This document shows, piece after piece, positions 35,930 through 49,000 of a stretch of DNA of 64,000 nt. The position numbers and the translations under genes are program-made. The stretch is taken from positions 30,306,224 through 30,370,223 of the forward strand of contig JACDQD010000003.1 in assembly GCA_019843655.1 (NCBI GenBank), written 5' to 3'. The stretch is from Lethocerus indicus. Taxonomy: Eukaryota > Arthropoda > Insecta > Hemiptera > Belostomatidae. The first letter of the stretch is position 1. Every line of letters begins with the position of its first letter. The notes under the pieces are model-generated. The model made no database searches, was not told the origin of the DNA, and worked only from the letters and a program-made list of their open reading frames with translations.

Positions 35930-38900
35930 GTGAGTCCAAAGAAGCGTTCAGAAAGTTTTGGTAGGGGTCGGTTTGTTTTTGTTTCTCTTTTTGGCCGAAA
36001 ATTCCTAAATATTATAAGACGTGCCAAAAAAAGATGATAAAAAAATAAGTAAATCTCGGGTGCCCTAGGTTCGACACGACAGTTATATACATCATAATCT
36101 AATTTGAAACCCTCGCAATATAGATATTTTATTTAGACCGCCAAAAAGACCTATTATAATTTGATTTAAGCGAGGATTTACAGGATACATTTAAGCAACT
36201 TTGTAACAGAGAAAATGGTCGGTAAATTGTAATCAATAAACGACGATCAGTATCGATCATTTATGAACATTATCACTATCGATATCGAAGCATCGTCGTG
36301 TCTTGTAATCCGTGAAAAATACAAATCCGCGGCAATTATCGAATCGTATTACATATTACAATTACTGTAAACTGACCAAGTTGACTTGAGACACTTCTTA
36401 AAAGCACGGTTTCGGAATATCATCACGCTTCAGATTTCATATCTGTTTTCAAAGTTGGCACGGTTTCGTTTACAGGTGGAATTCCTTCCTGGTGAATTCC
36501 TAGCACGGCGAGCCACTTTATTTTTATGTTTACGAATAAAAAAATCAAATATTCGTATTAAAAAACTGATTTATTTCAGAAGTGAATCCCGGTCGTTAAA
36601 CGGTTAAACTGTTTGTAAATTACCGGTCCCCTATCTTGTAGAGAAAATGCACCAGTGCCTAGCCCTAATTATGATCCCTATGCAAACTCTACCCAACTGT
36701 CTTCTACTGTGTCTACCGACTGTGGAAGCTGACTTAGTGGCGGTAGCCGGTAGTGAATTAACCTACAAGTTCTTATATAAGTTCGAGCGGCCCACAATCA
36801 CAGTTCTATTCGTTTGTTTTCCAAGTTTCGTAAATTTCTTATTAGTATCAGACCTCGGGGGGCTGTCCCGGATCTCGGTATATTTTGTTACAAATTTGTT
36901 GTAATTTTTTCTCCGTATTTATACAGCTCAAATGTGCCTCTTGGCCGATACGAGCTTTTTATTGTGATCGGAGGTTGCGCTTATTTCTCCGATCGCTTTC
37001 ACTACTTGTGACTTAACTTGCGAACTAACATCCGCGACAGGGTCAGGTTTTTCATAATTTACATGGACGTATTAGAACGGCCTCATTTCTAATATTTAAC
37101 CTTAAATTTTCTACAATACCGTCAGTGCTCGTGCCTATACTTAGCTTCATTAAATGCCACCAACATATTTCACATGTATCCAGGTAGTTTTAATGTATAG
37201 TTCATTTCTTTTTTCTGAAATGGATCTGTGAAAGTTTTCCTCTAAATACTGCCCAGCGACTGGTTCTTTAACCTTAACTTCTGAATTGATCTGCTCTTCT
37301 TCATCCCCAAAACAATCTGGTATTTACGTTAAATTTTTAAAGAACTTTGGCCGGGGGTGCAGTATAGCACCGAGGAGCAGAGAAATACTGGACGGCGGTA
37401 AAGCATGTCCTATTTATTCTATTTGCATACCTTCCGAATGGGACTCCGAGGCGACATGTCCGAAGTGGCATTCCTTCGGGCGCCGTCATTACTGCAAAGT
37501 GCATTGGCACGACCTGTAAAGAGGAACGCTGAGATAGTCACGCGTCTACAATAACGATCCCAGGCGGCCCGGCCGTAATAAAACTACACCACAGTGGGCT
37601 AGCATTAAAAGTAGGGATACTTTTAAGTATTGTGTTGGTAGTTTGTTGGCTTTGGTGTTTCGTGTTACATTCGTAAAATGCGATAAAAAAATGTAATAAC
37701 TTATTTCGAGCGCAAATTAAGTAAGGAAGAAATTAAGGTACTTGAAAAAACAGAGTAGGTGCGCGCCATCTTACGGATTTCGTGTAACTGTCGGTAACAG
37801 TTTTAGTTCAATTAGTAGACTAGAGAGAGCACGAGAATGAAATAGTAAGTAGTAGTTTATGAAAGCGCATATATATACGCCAGTAGCGGTGAACGTTGTT
37901 GCACTTATTAGAGTTTCCCAGGCCTTGGGGGCGGCAGAGAGCCTATTTAAGGGGGTGCGAACTCTGATACCCTCTCTAGATGTTACCCGACTCTGTTCTC
38001 GTTTCTATTATTAAGTGTTTGTTTGTGAATTTTTGATTTAAAGACATCCCGTTCATTTTTATCTGACGTACTTATCTGGCCCGTAGCAGTTAGAGTTACA
38101 AGTGAAAAGGCACTTCAACAGGACGCACTTCACTTCAGGGCATACCTCGGGGCTAACGCCCTTATAGAAGGGAGGGTGGGGGGTGTGCGGTAGGCCTCGA
38201 AATTTACTTCTTTGGTCGTGTGCTCTCGAGATGCATAGAAATGAGAATTAATGAGCGGCCCTAGGCCTAGGAAACGCCGAACGGAACGGGCCGAACAAAG
38301 GAAATCTTTACTCGCCCCGAGGAAAACAATTTTTCTGAACCAAAAATGAGCCCACGGTGAAGAAGAGTGATAAATAAATTCAGAATTTGAAGTCAATGAA
38401 ATATTATGTGGGCAGAAAACGAAGTTGAAAAACCAAAAAAATTCCAATTTCGACCCAAAATTAAATACCGTGACATGTACTCGCTCGTTCCTTTATTTAT
38501 TTTTAAATTTACGAGCTCATTTTTTGAGTTTTGCGCGTTATCAACGACGTTTTCCTACGATCAGGGTGAAATAAAAAAAAGGAGTGTTCCCGTCAGAACT
38601 TGTACCCGAAATGAACTGATTAAATGAAGCGTTATTATTCAGGCGGTATCAACAGTAATCGTATTGCTGATTGAAGACTACTGGCGAAATACGAAACCGA
38701 CCGATAGTATTAAATTGCTTGGTAATACACCGAAGCTTCTAAAGAAGTGGCAAACAAACATATATATATACATATACTGGAATAGGTGTTGCACAATCGG
38801 GGTTTCAGTTCTACCAGAGTTGATCTGGTGGCGGCGTGGGTTCCGACATGACCCTAGAGTAAATATGCGCTCGGAGACGGTATAAATTTCCAAGACTGTC

Positions 38901-40061
38901 TTCCTTGGGCGGCGGCGTTGCGCAACGCCGAGCCCCAGTTGCGCAATCGGGCGCCTCCGGCCGTGGCTCTCTCTGGGGGTCAAATATGCAGTCACTGCTC
39001 GCTCGGTCCCAGTTGCGTCACACCCCTCCCCGGACTCTGGTCTTCCACATGAGAAACAGTTGCCATTTAAACGGGTATGCGCTGGGTATCCCTAAAAAAC
39101 CGAGATTTTGGGTTGGACGCTCGGTAGAAAATTCGGTCCGCCAACGGGATACGAACCCCGGCCGCTTCAGCAGCAAACGCATTATTTAATCCTCTTTAAT
39201 CATCTTATGTTTATAGTCCACAACTCTTGGTGATCCGGCGATAGGTTCATTTTCTTCCCAACTGGACTTGGGTATGGTCTGCTTCCGACGTTTCGGAACT
39301 GTTACCGATACCGTTATCAGAGCAGATAGATCAACGTGGGGTCGCTAATCTTCTTATCACTAACTAACGGTGTAATTGCGTAATACTGTGGGAATACTGT
39401 ACAATCATTGCCCGGCTTCTTTATCGCGAGAAACAAGGGATATAATAAAAACATAAATAAACATTCCTCAATTTTATTGTACTTATAACTACAAAAGTTG
39501 ATTGTGCAATAAATAAAAAAGAAGAGAAAAAAAAGTCTGCAGTCAGACAAAATGGCGGACTGGCAATGGCTTCACATTTCGCCGCTGAAACGTTCATTCA
39601 GTTGCAAATTTAAATTGGTTAGAATTCAATAGACATTCGTTAGAATTCGATTCGGCATTTCACGAGAGATCAAAATAACTGAGAGGTCCCCAAATAGAAC
39701 GAAACAAATAAATGCGACAATTCGTATACATGACCTAGACCTTTCGGATAAGGGCATGGGCAATCTGAAACCCTTTCGGTGGGGTAAATAATACAATTCT
39801 TGCGGCATAAATCAAATTGAAAGGTAGACCTAATTTTTAATTCCGTTTCATTTTTTTAATCTGTAATAAAACATTTTCCATTTGGTTCATGAGATTTTTA
39901 TTAATATCATCTACTGTCAATTATTTTGGATTGTTTCTTATTTTATTGTAGAATTCTAATTTCCTATAGTATTGTCCATACGAATGCATTCCATAAACTT
40001 ATCTGAACTTTATTCTCCTCCGTTCTAGAATATATCGTGAACAACATAATTTTTGTTGCAG
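35930..40061 (+). other. Putative first intron
   Basis: Noncoding apart from repeats: a family B copy (37228-37270), the LTR-like segment at 37783-38100, and a minus-sense Penelope-like motif (39268-39315). No other gene was recognised. The overlapping frames at 38664-39189 have no domain. Confidence 0.45.
37783..38100 (+). mobile_element. LTR-like segment (possible solo LTR)
   Basis: Starts TGTAACT and ends AGTTACA, a 7-bp inverted terminal repeat over 318 bp. TATTTAAG at 37944 precedes a GCGAACTCTGATACCCTCTC stretch typical of an LTR promoter and R region. There is no matching 4-6 bp flanking duplication and no second copy in the window, so it may be a solo or rearranged LTR, or chance. 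Confidence 0.35.
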
Positions 40062-40081
40062 CGCTCGGAAAGCCGACCGTG

Positions 40082-42409
40082 ATGCTGAAGGAGAGCCTGC
40101 TTGTGGCGGCGTGCCTAGGTAAAAAATACCAGCCTGAAATTCCTGATACGGCCTATTTGAATTCATAAATGTTGTATTATTATATCGAAAACTGGTCTGT
40201 TTCAGCGTTCGCCTACGTCTGTTCGAAACCGGCCGTCCACCACAGGGTGAGTAGTAGGTTAACAGCCGTAAAAGAGTGGGCCATGTGGATAAAGTAGCAA
40301 TAAAAGAATGGGGGAACGAAGTAAGTAACGATGACATAAGCCATGATTCAACGAGTCAACGATTTTCCAAAAATATATATAGAAAATATATAATAAATAA
40401 AGTCGAAAATACCGCGACATCGGGTTGTTGTTTACGAACAATTAGGACTAGAATGTTGTTGTCTTTTTAGGGTATTTTGTAGTAACAATAGGGAGTTACT
40501 ATTGAAATTTTTGATATATAGTTCGGAATTTAAGGTCGAAGAGACAGTGGCCGGACAGTATCGAGAGCAAAAGTTTCACCGGGGCCTCCCTGAAGGGAAT
40601 AACGAAGTAGAGAATAGAGGGATGCCGAAGAATAGAATCCTGAAGAGGTGTTGAAACCTACCCCCCGTTACCTATTACAGGCCGTCTGTTCGCATTCCCC
40701 GCAAACTGGTCCATTGTAGTTGGGCCTTCTTGGGCCCGGACTCCTTTGATCATGCCCTTGATTGGGAACCGCTTTTCGTCATCGGCCGACCGTAAAACCG
40801 CCCCCGGTCCCGGGTTCGATTACCGGCGACGCTTCGTGTGTGCGCCCCCATCGATTCCAACTTTCTAATTCCAATTCCAGCACTGGCGAATAATGGGCTA
40901 ACGCAGTATTGAAGTCTGGGAATATTTCTTTTTTTTCACGAAGTTTGAGAAGGCGGTAAAAATATTTTTCTCCTAGTCGGTAGAATAGAGGCTGAATGAA
41001 AGAAAACGATATTCAATTTTTTTCATACAGAACTCTCAAATAACATACGAATCCATACTAGACCGGTTTCGGGCTTTTAGCGCCCCACTATATAACTGTA
41101 GATAATGAGTTATGGCGAATGACTTCCTTTATTACTTTAAAATGAACGTCTGAACTAAAATGATTTCCTCTTCATCGCGGACCCATTCTAGCCGTCGGTT
41201 CCTCCCCGCTCGATTCGCTGATCGATCGGGGGAAAAAAGTACCTCTTCTTCGAACTTTCTGAGCGCTTCAAAGTTCTGTGCGCCGTTGCGCCTGTTGCGT
41301 CCTGTTGCCGGGTATAACAGTCTCGAAGGGTCGGGTTCTTAGCAATACCCGAGAGAGGTTCGCAGCAGGCAGTATTGAGAGGTGAACTCTCGCAAATGCC
41401 TAACAGAATGGAGAATCAAATGCAAAAAAGTGAAATGCCCCTTCGTCGTCGTCTCGATAGACCGGTTTCGTCAGCTCGACAGCCGAAAATCCAAAGTTAA
41501 TTTAGCAAAAGTAGATTCCTCGGAAACCGACAATGAGTTATTAATTTGGATCTTTCACGTCTGCAGGCCAAGAGGTGGGAGGACTTTCCGAACCTGACTT
41601 TCACGTTCGACTGTTCGGACAGGCCGGTCGGCTTCTACGCCGACACCGAACACCACTGCCAGATCTTCCACATGTGCGACGAGGACGGACGGAGGATACC
41701 CTACATATGCCCGAACGACACCTCGTTCCACCAGCAGTTCAGGGTCTGCGACTGGGACTACAACATCGACTGCAAGGACGCCACCAATTGGTAAGACATT
41801 AGTAGGCCATCACCAGTAAAATACTCTAACTACTATGAGTATCAGTTTAGAATACCTGTTTTGTGGTCTGCCAGGGGTTGGAATACCGTAGCTTTTGTGT
41901 GTCTCCTCCCGCTGAATATCATCCGGTGATTCACAAACATTTTAGGATTCTTTTCTCATCATGTTGCGTGGTTATGTTTTTAGAGCAAGTGGTTTGGAAA
42001 TCGCTGTCTCGCACTGACAGATCGAATTTAGATATACGACAAATTTGCGACTTTATCCGCTATTTATTGAATGATAATCCACAAATTTACCAGAGAAGAG
42101 ATTTATTGAGAGACAATAAATGTTGTAGATTTCGGGTGTTTCTGCCCCGTATCGCTGGTTTGGTTTTTTGCTAGACTGGTTTCGGCTGCTCGCCGTCTTC
42201 AGTACCGGTATTAGTCACTTTGGGTGCTTTTTGGGCATCCTCACTGCACTGTTACTGTCACATATACTGTGGTGGTTATATGTTAGTCGTATGTATATAT
42301 GTATCTTGTTATTAGGTACTACCTGAACGAGCTGACGTACGTGACGGACCCACCGCGGCCCCCGAAGGAAAGCAGAAGGGTCAACAGGGAAAATGAAATA
42401 GCCAGCTAG
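40082..42409 (+). CDS. Secreted single-domain chitin-binding (CPAP1-like) cuticle protein
   Basis: Spliced from four coding exons: 40082-40118, 40206-40246, 41567-41790 and 42316-42409 (396 nt, 131 residues plus stop). Every junction is GT-AG and the phases 1, 0 and 2 join in frame. The leader exon piece begins at 40062 after TTTTGTTGCAG. Residues 1-19 (MLKESLLVAACLAFAYVCS) form a signal peptide. RAKR at 26-29 is a possible furin site. Residues 42-95 are a type-2 chitin-binding (CBM14/peritrophin-A) domain with six cysteines (42, 57, 63, 74, 87, 95) and aromatic residues. The domain is followed by NWYYLNELTYV and a proline- and arginine-rich tail. Sequons lie at N35 and N76. One such domain in a short secreted protein fits the CPAP1 class, which binds chitin in cuticle or tracheal matrix. 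AATAAA lies 35 bp after the stop. Confidence 0.93.
40247..41566 (+). other. Intron 2 of the cuticle gene, repeat-rich
   Basis: Carries reverse family B signatures at 40545-40579 and 41365-41398 and degenerate family A cores at about 41058-41078 (TACTAGACCGGTTTCGG) and 41455-41480. A segment at 41166-41210 matches one at 25000. The acceptor is TTTCACGTCTGCAG at 41553-41566. Confidence 0.75.
41851..42315 (-). mobile_element. Family A copies filling intron 3 up to the splice acceptor
   Basis: The tail part lies at 41851-41925 (GAATACCTGTTTTGTGGTCT, GGGGTTGGAATACCGTAG). A second same-sense copy runs from about 42124 through the core (42165-42205, minus-strand sense) and the CACTTTGGGTGCTTTTTGGG and CATCCTCACTGCACTGTTAC blocks to ATATATGTATCTTGTTATTA at 42294-42313. 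Compared with copies at 10.95-11.08 kb and 59.64-59.7 kb, family A sequence continues to the AG at 42314-42315. Confidence 0.85.
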
Positions 42410-42443
42410 AAAAAATATATATATATATATAAACAACAGAAAA

Positions 42444-42449
42444 AATAAA
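42444..42449 (+). terminator. Poly(A) signal of the cuticle gene
   Basis: AATAAA, 35 bp after the stop codon and after a short AT run. It is the first such hexamer downstream, giving a very short 3' UTR. Confidence 0.7.
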
Positions 42450-43828
42450 TTGCACGCCGCATCTCATTCAACCCCTTACGACCGGATTTACGACACAGAG
42501 CGGAGCGGAAGAAGCCGCGCGGTTCGATACGTTCCGGTTGGGCTAATCCCCAATCCCTCAGAAGTGACAGAAGCATAATATTTCATCAGGTTCCGGAATA
42601 GTGGAAACACAATCATTTCGAAACGCGGCGGAAGATAAACTAAAAAATTGTCCGACAGTAAATCCTAACAATAATCAAATAATTTTAAAGACATATTTTT
42701 TTTTATGTTGAAAGGAAAAGTTCAAAATATTAGCCGAGTAATGTTTTCTTTTTTTATATATAATATAGCGCTTACAGTACAGTTTTCCCCAACTCCAAAG
42801 ATTAACTTCAGGTGGGATAGAGCGCTTTTCTTTTTCACATTGGACTAGCCTAGATTAAAGTTTTCTCACGGGAATTTAATACACGAAATTTGCCAACTCG
42901 AGTCGGCAGAAAGACGCCCCTTAGAAGCGGCAGGAAGTATTGTGTAATTACGGAGTGGCCCCATTTTAAGTCCCGTTTAAGTTCCTCCTCCAATTGTTTT
43001 ATTTTACAGTTCCCGCGCAAATCTGTTTTGTAAGCTCATTTATTAATAAATTTAGTTTTTTTTTTAAAAAGAAAAATCTTAGTTTTTTATTTCTAAGACT
43101 CAAAAAACAGTCAAGAGTCGGCCCCTCCCCGAAATTAAACCGTTCCCGACCGATTCCCAGATTTCAAGCCCACAGCTTCAGACCTGAAGTTGAAAAGCCG
43201 TCAGATCCGTTTCAGCGTTAACTTCAGTGTTGATACAATTGAATTTCAGCCGTCGATACGCAATCGATTTTCGAAGAACCCCATTTGAACCTTCTGCAGG
43301 GGAATAGCCCCCTCTGTACAAGTGGGGCAACGGGTTCGAGCCACCGGAAGCGGACAGCAGCCGAGAGGGGGCCCCACTGAATGGCTGCTTCGGGGAATAC
43401 AGGAAAGATCCCGGAACTTCCGGGGCTCAGCCGATATTATTGCCACCACATCACGCTAGGTCTTACCGGAAACCGGTCAGTCACAATTCCTAAGCCTCCA
43501 CTAAGGATATAAACGAAGCTAACCGGGCTAATCCGGCGACGGACTGAATAGGAGACAACTGTCTACAGTTTGGAATAGCTCAGAGAGCTTGTCACGAGCT
43601 CTTCAGGCACAGTGTAATTGGCCTGTAATACGACATTCTACTGATCTGTCCAATGTACAGTCTATGACTCATTTATTGACTTATCCTTTTATATGTTGTA
43701 ATACAATAGGGGAAGGAGAGTGGTTAGACGAAATTGTCCTCGCTATTGACAGAAAAATGGCGAGTACATTTCCTAGTACTGTGCTCTCTATTTGAGATCT
43801 GTTCCATTCCTAGTGGACTGTCGCAAGT
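42450..43828. other. Intergenic, nothing recognised
   Basis: The frames at 42994-43221 and 43246-43449 have no recognised domain. Confidence 0.5.
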
Positions 43829-43860
43829 TATATAAGCCCGCTGGCTTTTTAGTTCAGTTT
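43829..43860 (+). promoter_or_regulatory. TATA box with TCAGT initiator, gene unknown
   Basis: TATATAAG at 43829-43836 and AGTTCAGTTTC at 43851-43861 (predicted start A43856, 27 bp downstream) form a textbook arthropod core promoter. No coding exon can be assigned downstream. The C-rich region 44010-44460 is open in three frames but compositionally biased. The same arrangement is common in Ty3-like LTRs, so this could be a transposon promoter. Confidence 0.4.
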
Positions 43861-43861
43861 C

Positions 43862-46013
43862 TGTATAGTTTTATGTAGTCCATCTAATATTTGTTAAGGA
43901 AAGCAATCCCTGCCTTCGAACGGCCTTCGAGAGATAACCGCCGGTGTAACGGGGGTGTAGTTCGGAGGTAGGCAGGGCGGGGTACGGGCGATAGGGTTAA
44001 TAAAAGGGGACGTGCCTGCCAGATTAGAGCGGGAGGAGACGTTCGGGGTTAGAGGTAGCGGGATAGCCGGGAAGGGAGGAACCAACGTGCGGACGCCCCC
44101 GCCGCTGCAGGCTTTCATCGACCTCCGGGGGTTGCAATGCGCAAGTCCACAACCGCCCCGTTCCTCTTCTCTCCCTTATTTCCGCCCCGCTCTGCACGTG
44201 CAGGCGCCCACCCCTCCTTTTTTCCCCTTCTTCCTCCCCTTCCTTTATCATCTGTTCCTCCTCCTCCTCCACGGCCGTGTGTCCCCCGGTCCCGATCAAT
44301 CTTCTCCCCACCCCTGCCCCTCTATCGGCCGCCGGTCTCCCTCCTCCGGCTCGGCCTCCAGGTCTACCCTCCAGCCCCAGTCAGTCCCCGTCCACCGCCT
44401 CGTCCTCTACCTACCCACCACACTCTAGCCGGCTTTCTTCTTCAACTCAACGTCTTCTGGTAATAATAATAAACCTAACTTTTATATTCGACAGTTCTAT
44501 TTATTTTCTATGTGTGTGTGTGTATTATTAAACAACCGTTTCAAAAAAATTTGGTCCACGAGATGGCGCCTCGATTTGTAATATTGTACGAACCGAGGAT
44601 TCAAATTTATAAAAATTAAATAAACCGTCCCTACATATTTTTAAAAAATTACAAGTAAAGTTCTATCGAAGAGTGTAGCGAGAAATTTAAATTTTCAATT
44701 CAAATTTGATCCTCCACCGGAATTCGAACCCGGACCAAGTCCCTATATTTTGTGTGAGCGTTTATCTATATGCCCGTATCTGTGTGTGTTTTTGTTGTAG
44801 AATTTAGCAACGAGAATGTTTCGTGAAATGTTATATTAAAGTTATTTGTAATTGTTTAGACTATAGTCATTGTTGTTCAAGTCCGGGCGGTGCAGTTTAC
44901 ATTGTACAATTGTTACCCGCTTTGTATATTGCGGAGAGTACAGTTTAACAACTCTATCGGGACACCTTTTCCCACGTCTACTTTACCCAATTGACCCGTA
45001 TATCAGCTGATTGAGTCGTTTCCGGTCACCCAATATTAGGTAAACGATGAGTAACATACCCGGCAATTAGGTAATAGTATTTGTTTCTTTCAAACTGAAT
45101 TCGTACCATAAAACAATGTCAATATTTGTGCATTAAACGAATATACGAAAACGAATTTTGTAATGCCGCCTGCGTTTCACATCCCGTATTCTTCTACTCG
45201 AATTAAATTGACCTATGTCAACTATTTCTTCAATCTTCAAAATATATTACTACAGTACACGCTTCTCGAGTTGTAGTTTACAGGTATTTCTGGCGTTTAT
45301 ATTTTAATTTTGGTCGTATTTAGGTTAATGACGGGTTTTTCACATCAAATCGACCTATTCGATATCCCAACGTAGGACCCTCCTTATTAAACTGATTGTA
45401 CCATCCCATATGCCAAGTTGTTGAGTCAATAAATAAAATATATGTATATATTATTTGTACCTCTTACACAATTACTGTATAGAATGAAAAATGGACCGCC
45501 TGAAATAGAAACACGGAAGCAAAAATCGTGCATTCTTAAAAAGCTAACTAGGCAATTGGGGGTAATATGCCGACCGTTTTATTGATGGACAAATTTGATC
45601 TAAAAATAAAAATTATGAAGGTATTTTGGGAGTTCGATGTCACTTTTGAGAGGATTTTTCCTCGACGGTTCGTGACATAATGACTGGTGGATTTTCAAGT
45701 CACGATCGACCTATTTGACCCTAACCCAGAAACCCCGAGATTCGAGTTGCTCGCAATTCGAGTAATTGAGAGGATTACTGACAATAAATATAGAGTATTA
45801 TTTATTGTATGAATGTAAAATGAATGGGACTTCTTTTTACATTTGTCTTACTCTTATTCTTTCTCTAATACAAAGGTAATAATTTATATTATTTAATTAT
45901 AGAATAGAGTTTTTTTGTTGAACACACTCACAAAAATTCACGGGTTCTTCGCCATCGTAACTGATAATACACTGAGGTACTTTACGAATCATGCCTACTA
46001 CCTAGAAGCATTA

Positions 46014-46015
<2 letters not shown>
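43862..46015. other. Spacer with pyrimidine-rich region 44150-44420
   Basis: The CT/CCT-rich segment produces proline- and serine-rich frames in several phases, a composition effect. A tRNA T-arm-like GGTTCGAATTCC lies at about 44717-44733 (minus) without a full cloverleaf. Nothing else recognised. Confidence 0.5.

Positions 46016-46060
<45 letters not shown>
46016..46060. repeat. (TA)n microsatellite
   Basis: Pure TA run. Confidence 0.97.
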
Positions 46061-46061
<1 letters not shown>

Positions 46062-49000
46062 TTTTTCCCCAGTTTCACACACAAGCAAGTACAACTTGAG
46101 ATTGACCTTACGTACGCGAGATGAAACAAACCTCGGGACGATACGAAATAATAAGAAAGGGGATTGGTTGGAAGCGAACAGCACGAACACTTTCAATAAC
46201 GATTCCCATTTAAGCTTTGCGACGAAGCGCAAAAAAGGAAAATATTTAGGGAAGTAAATAATAATGGAGTTAATCGTCTCCATCGGTCGGCGGTTACCAA
46301 CCCCCGCCCCGCAAGCCCCGTCCTAAGTTATCTTCGATCAAATGAATTAAGGTCACTCGATTTTCCCACTTACACTATAGTCACTTAACACAGACCGGTT
46401 CAAACCCTAATGCTAATGGGTAATGGGGGGAGGGGGGTGACTGTTAACAATTTTCATATTAAACCTTGAAAATGTTTTGTAAACGTTTTAATCATTTATT
46501 TATTATTATCACTAATTCCTATCGCAATAATATATAAGATGTTTTTAATAGTTAAATGGACGGAGTTTGTGTAAAATGCAATTGGAAAATCGCATTCCGT
46601 ACTCTAGATTTAAATTATCATGAAATTGGCATGAAATAAAATTATCTATAATTCGCTGATAATCTATCTGTACGAGACAACTTGTACCCGACCATACTTA
46701 ATGCTATATTTTTCTTTTAAATTCAATATTTACATTAGTTTAAAATTTGTTTCTTTCATTTAACTGGTCGCCTGAGACTGAAGCTGATTTAAGCGTTACG
46801 GCGCCGTCACACACTGACCCGCAACACTCCTCTGTCGTGCACACTGCCGCGCTGCCCCTTACAACGCGCATCTAACTCAGCCGTTAGATTTTCCGCTCGA
46901 TTAACCGATTATAGGTCACGTTTCCGCCTACGTAGAGTGGCGTCCGAACCACGGCGAAGTGATACCAGACTGTGCAGTGTGGTACACGCATTATACCGGC
47001 GGCCGCAGTAACAAACACGTCAACTCCGTCCTGCGTACAGTACAATTACAATTAACGACATGTAACACTGAACCGTACAACGCAAGTGACGTCATGGTTA
47101 GCGTCCCCGACGATGTATACAAATCAAGATTAATGAGAATAAATTGCCACTTGAAGGAGTAGAACAATGCATTAAAACAAGCAGGCAATCTTAGCCGATG
47201 TTTAAGACCATAATTATTTCGGCTATTACGGCGCTCATCTAACGAAAAGGCTGTTCTCGGACACATCCTTTCTTCCTCAGATTTGTCCTCTCAAGAGAGA
47301 TGGTTCCTGCCATCCGATCGTTAATTCCGATTTTTTGATCCCAAGATTCGTCACAATTACGATCAAAACACACAGTACACATTGTGAAGATGAATGATTA
47401 TTCCACATAATATCTTCATTCGATCTGTAATTTAAAAATAATAATAAGTCGATTTCGTTATAATTTATTTTAATATTAACCCCTCTTTCGCGGTCAATTT
47501 TCAATTGACACCGCTCCAAACGAGTATTCTCGTAACGCGTCGAGTTATTGAAATCCGAATTTCTACACCGCCGATACTCAATTTGTAGTAGAATCGCCGT
47601 ATTCGTGCCTGATGGCGATAAGCCCCGAGCGGACGGCCTTTTGCACGGCGGATATTATTGAAACTGGACGCCGGAGGGAAAACACAGTGAAAAAGTGGGG
47701 TTGGGAAAGAAAAGGCCCCGTATAAATTGAGTTAATCAAATAACAACGGAGCGGAGGTATCGATTTGGATCCAAGTTTCGCCGTCCGGCTCCGCCCCCAG
47801 TTAGGGGCGGTTGGGGGTGAGAGGGCGGCTCGTTTAATTCTTCGAGGGCTTTACCAGGACCGGAGCTAATTAGCGCCAAAATAATTACCACCTGCACGCT
47901 ATACGGACCGTCCACCCTCCAGGCTCAACAGTCCAAACTGAGAGAACGCGCTTACAATTAACATTTTTTAAACGGCGCGATTTATATCGTTAATTTTTTG
48001 TTTAACAGCAAATTAAAATTTTCAATATTCCATATATATAATATACGGCGGGTTGAATTCGTGAATCTTCGGTCCATCGATAAGAAATTTTCAAAATTTG
48101 TCCCCAGCTAACATTTATATATCGGACGACGAGAAGCGCGTTGATATAACACTTTTTGGTCTGCACTTTAGAAGTAATAATAATCAAAATACCTAAATAA
48201 TTAGGAAAAAGACAACATACTTAATTCCAAAAGTAGTTGATTTTCTCTTGAAAATCTATTTCTCTTCTCGAATTCCATCTGACGCTTTGTTATTAGAGCG
48301 TGTTACGTTTCTCTCTCTTGTGTTTCGTCAATCTGGTTCATATTGTCCCGTTTATCACCAAATTTTAATTCCCCGTTCAAATCCGATGATATAAATTTTC
48401 GGAGACGTTGGCCTACTTTTGCCGTTTCGCAAAGTCGGCCAACGTTCTAACCCGCGCTATTACGGAAGTTGGTAGTGTATAAATATTTCTTGATCCGTTT
48501 AGAAGCACTTTTTCCTATTTTTTCCTCCAGGAGAATGCGATCGGTTGAAACGTTTTACGGCAGGAAAATGTGGTCTTTCAACGCCAGATATTATAAGAAT
48601 ACAGGCAGAATGGTAACGTTAAGCCCGGATAATTAGTTTTAGATAATTGTCAGTTCGGACCTCCAGTTAACGATCTTGGACTTCACCAGGATATTAAGTA
48701 CATAATATAATTTTGGCCTCCTGGTTCACAGACCGTATATGTAATTTTCCGCAGTAATTTGTTGGGATAAATGCAGTCCAACCTACGTACTTCACCGATT
48801 TCTTTTAGGGTTTGTAAAGCGGATAGGTTCGGTTTTGAAGGACTTTGTTTTGAAGTTTTTGAGGAACTAAGCTTTGACTTCGGGTTTTGATGATATCGTG
48901 AACCCCAGCGTATTCACTAAAATACGATATGAATGTGATAAAGATAAAAAAGAGTTTTGAGATATTAAATTCAACGAGCCTTTTCGGTTAAGTCCAACAC

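Noticed and set aside
39154..39176. tRNA T-arm-like sequence (also at 19208, 44717 and 49881)
   Set aside because: The GGTTCGANTCC block is present but no acceptor, D-arm or anticodon arm can be paired. At most these are tRNA-derived SINE relics.
44012..44531. Proline-rich open frames downstream of the 43.8 kb promoter
   Set aside because: Open in several phases at once because of CT-rich composition, with no domain and no clear splice structure.
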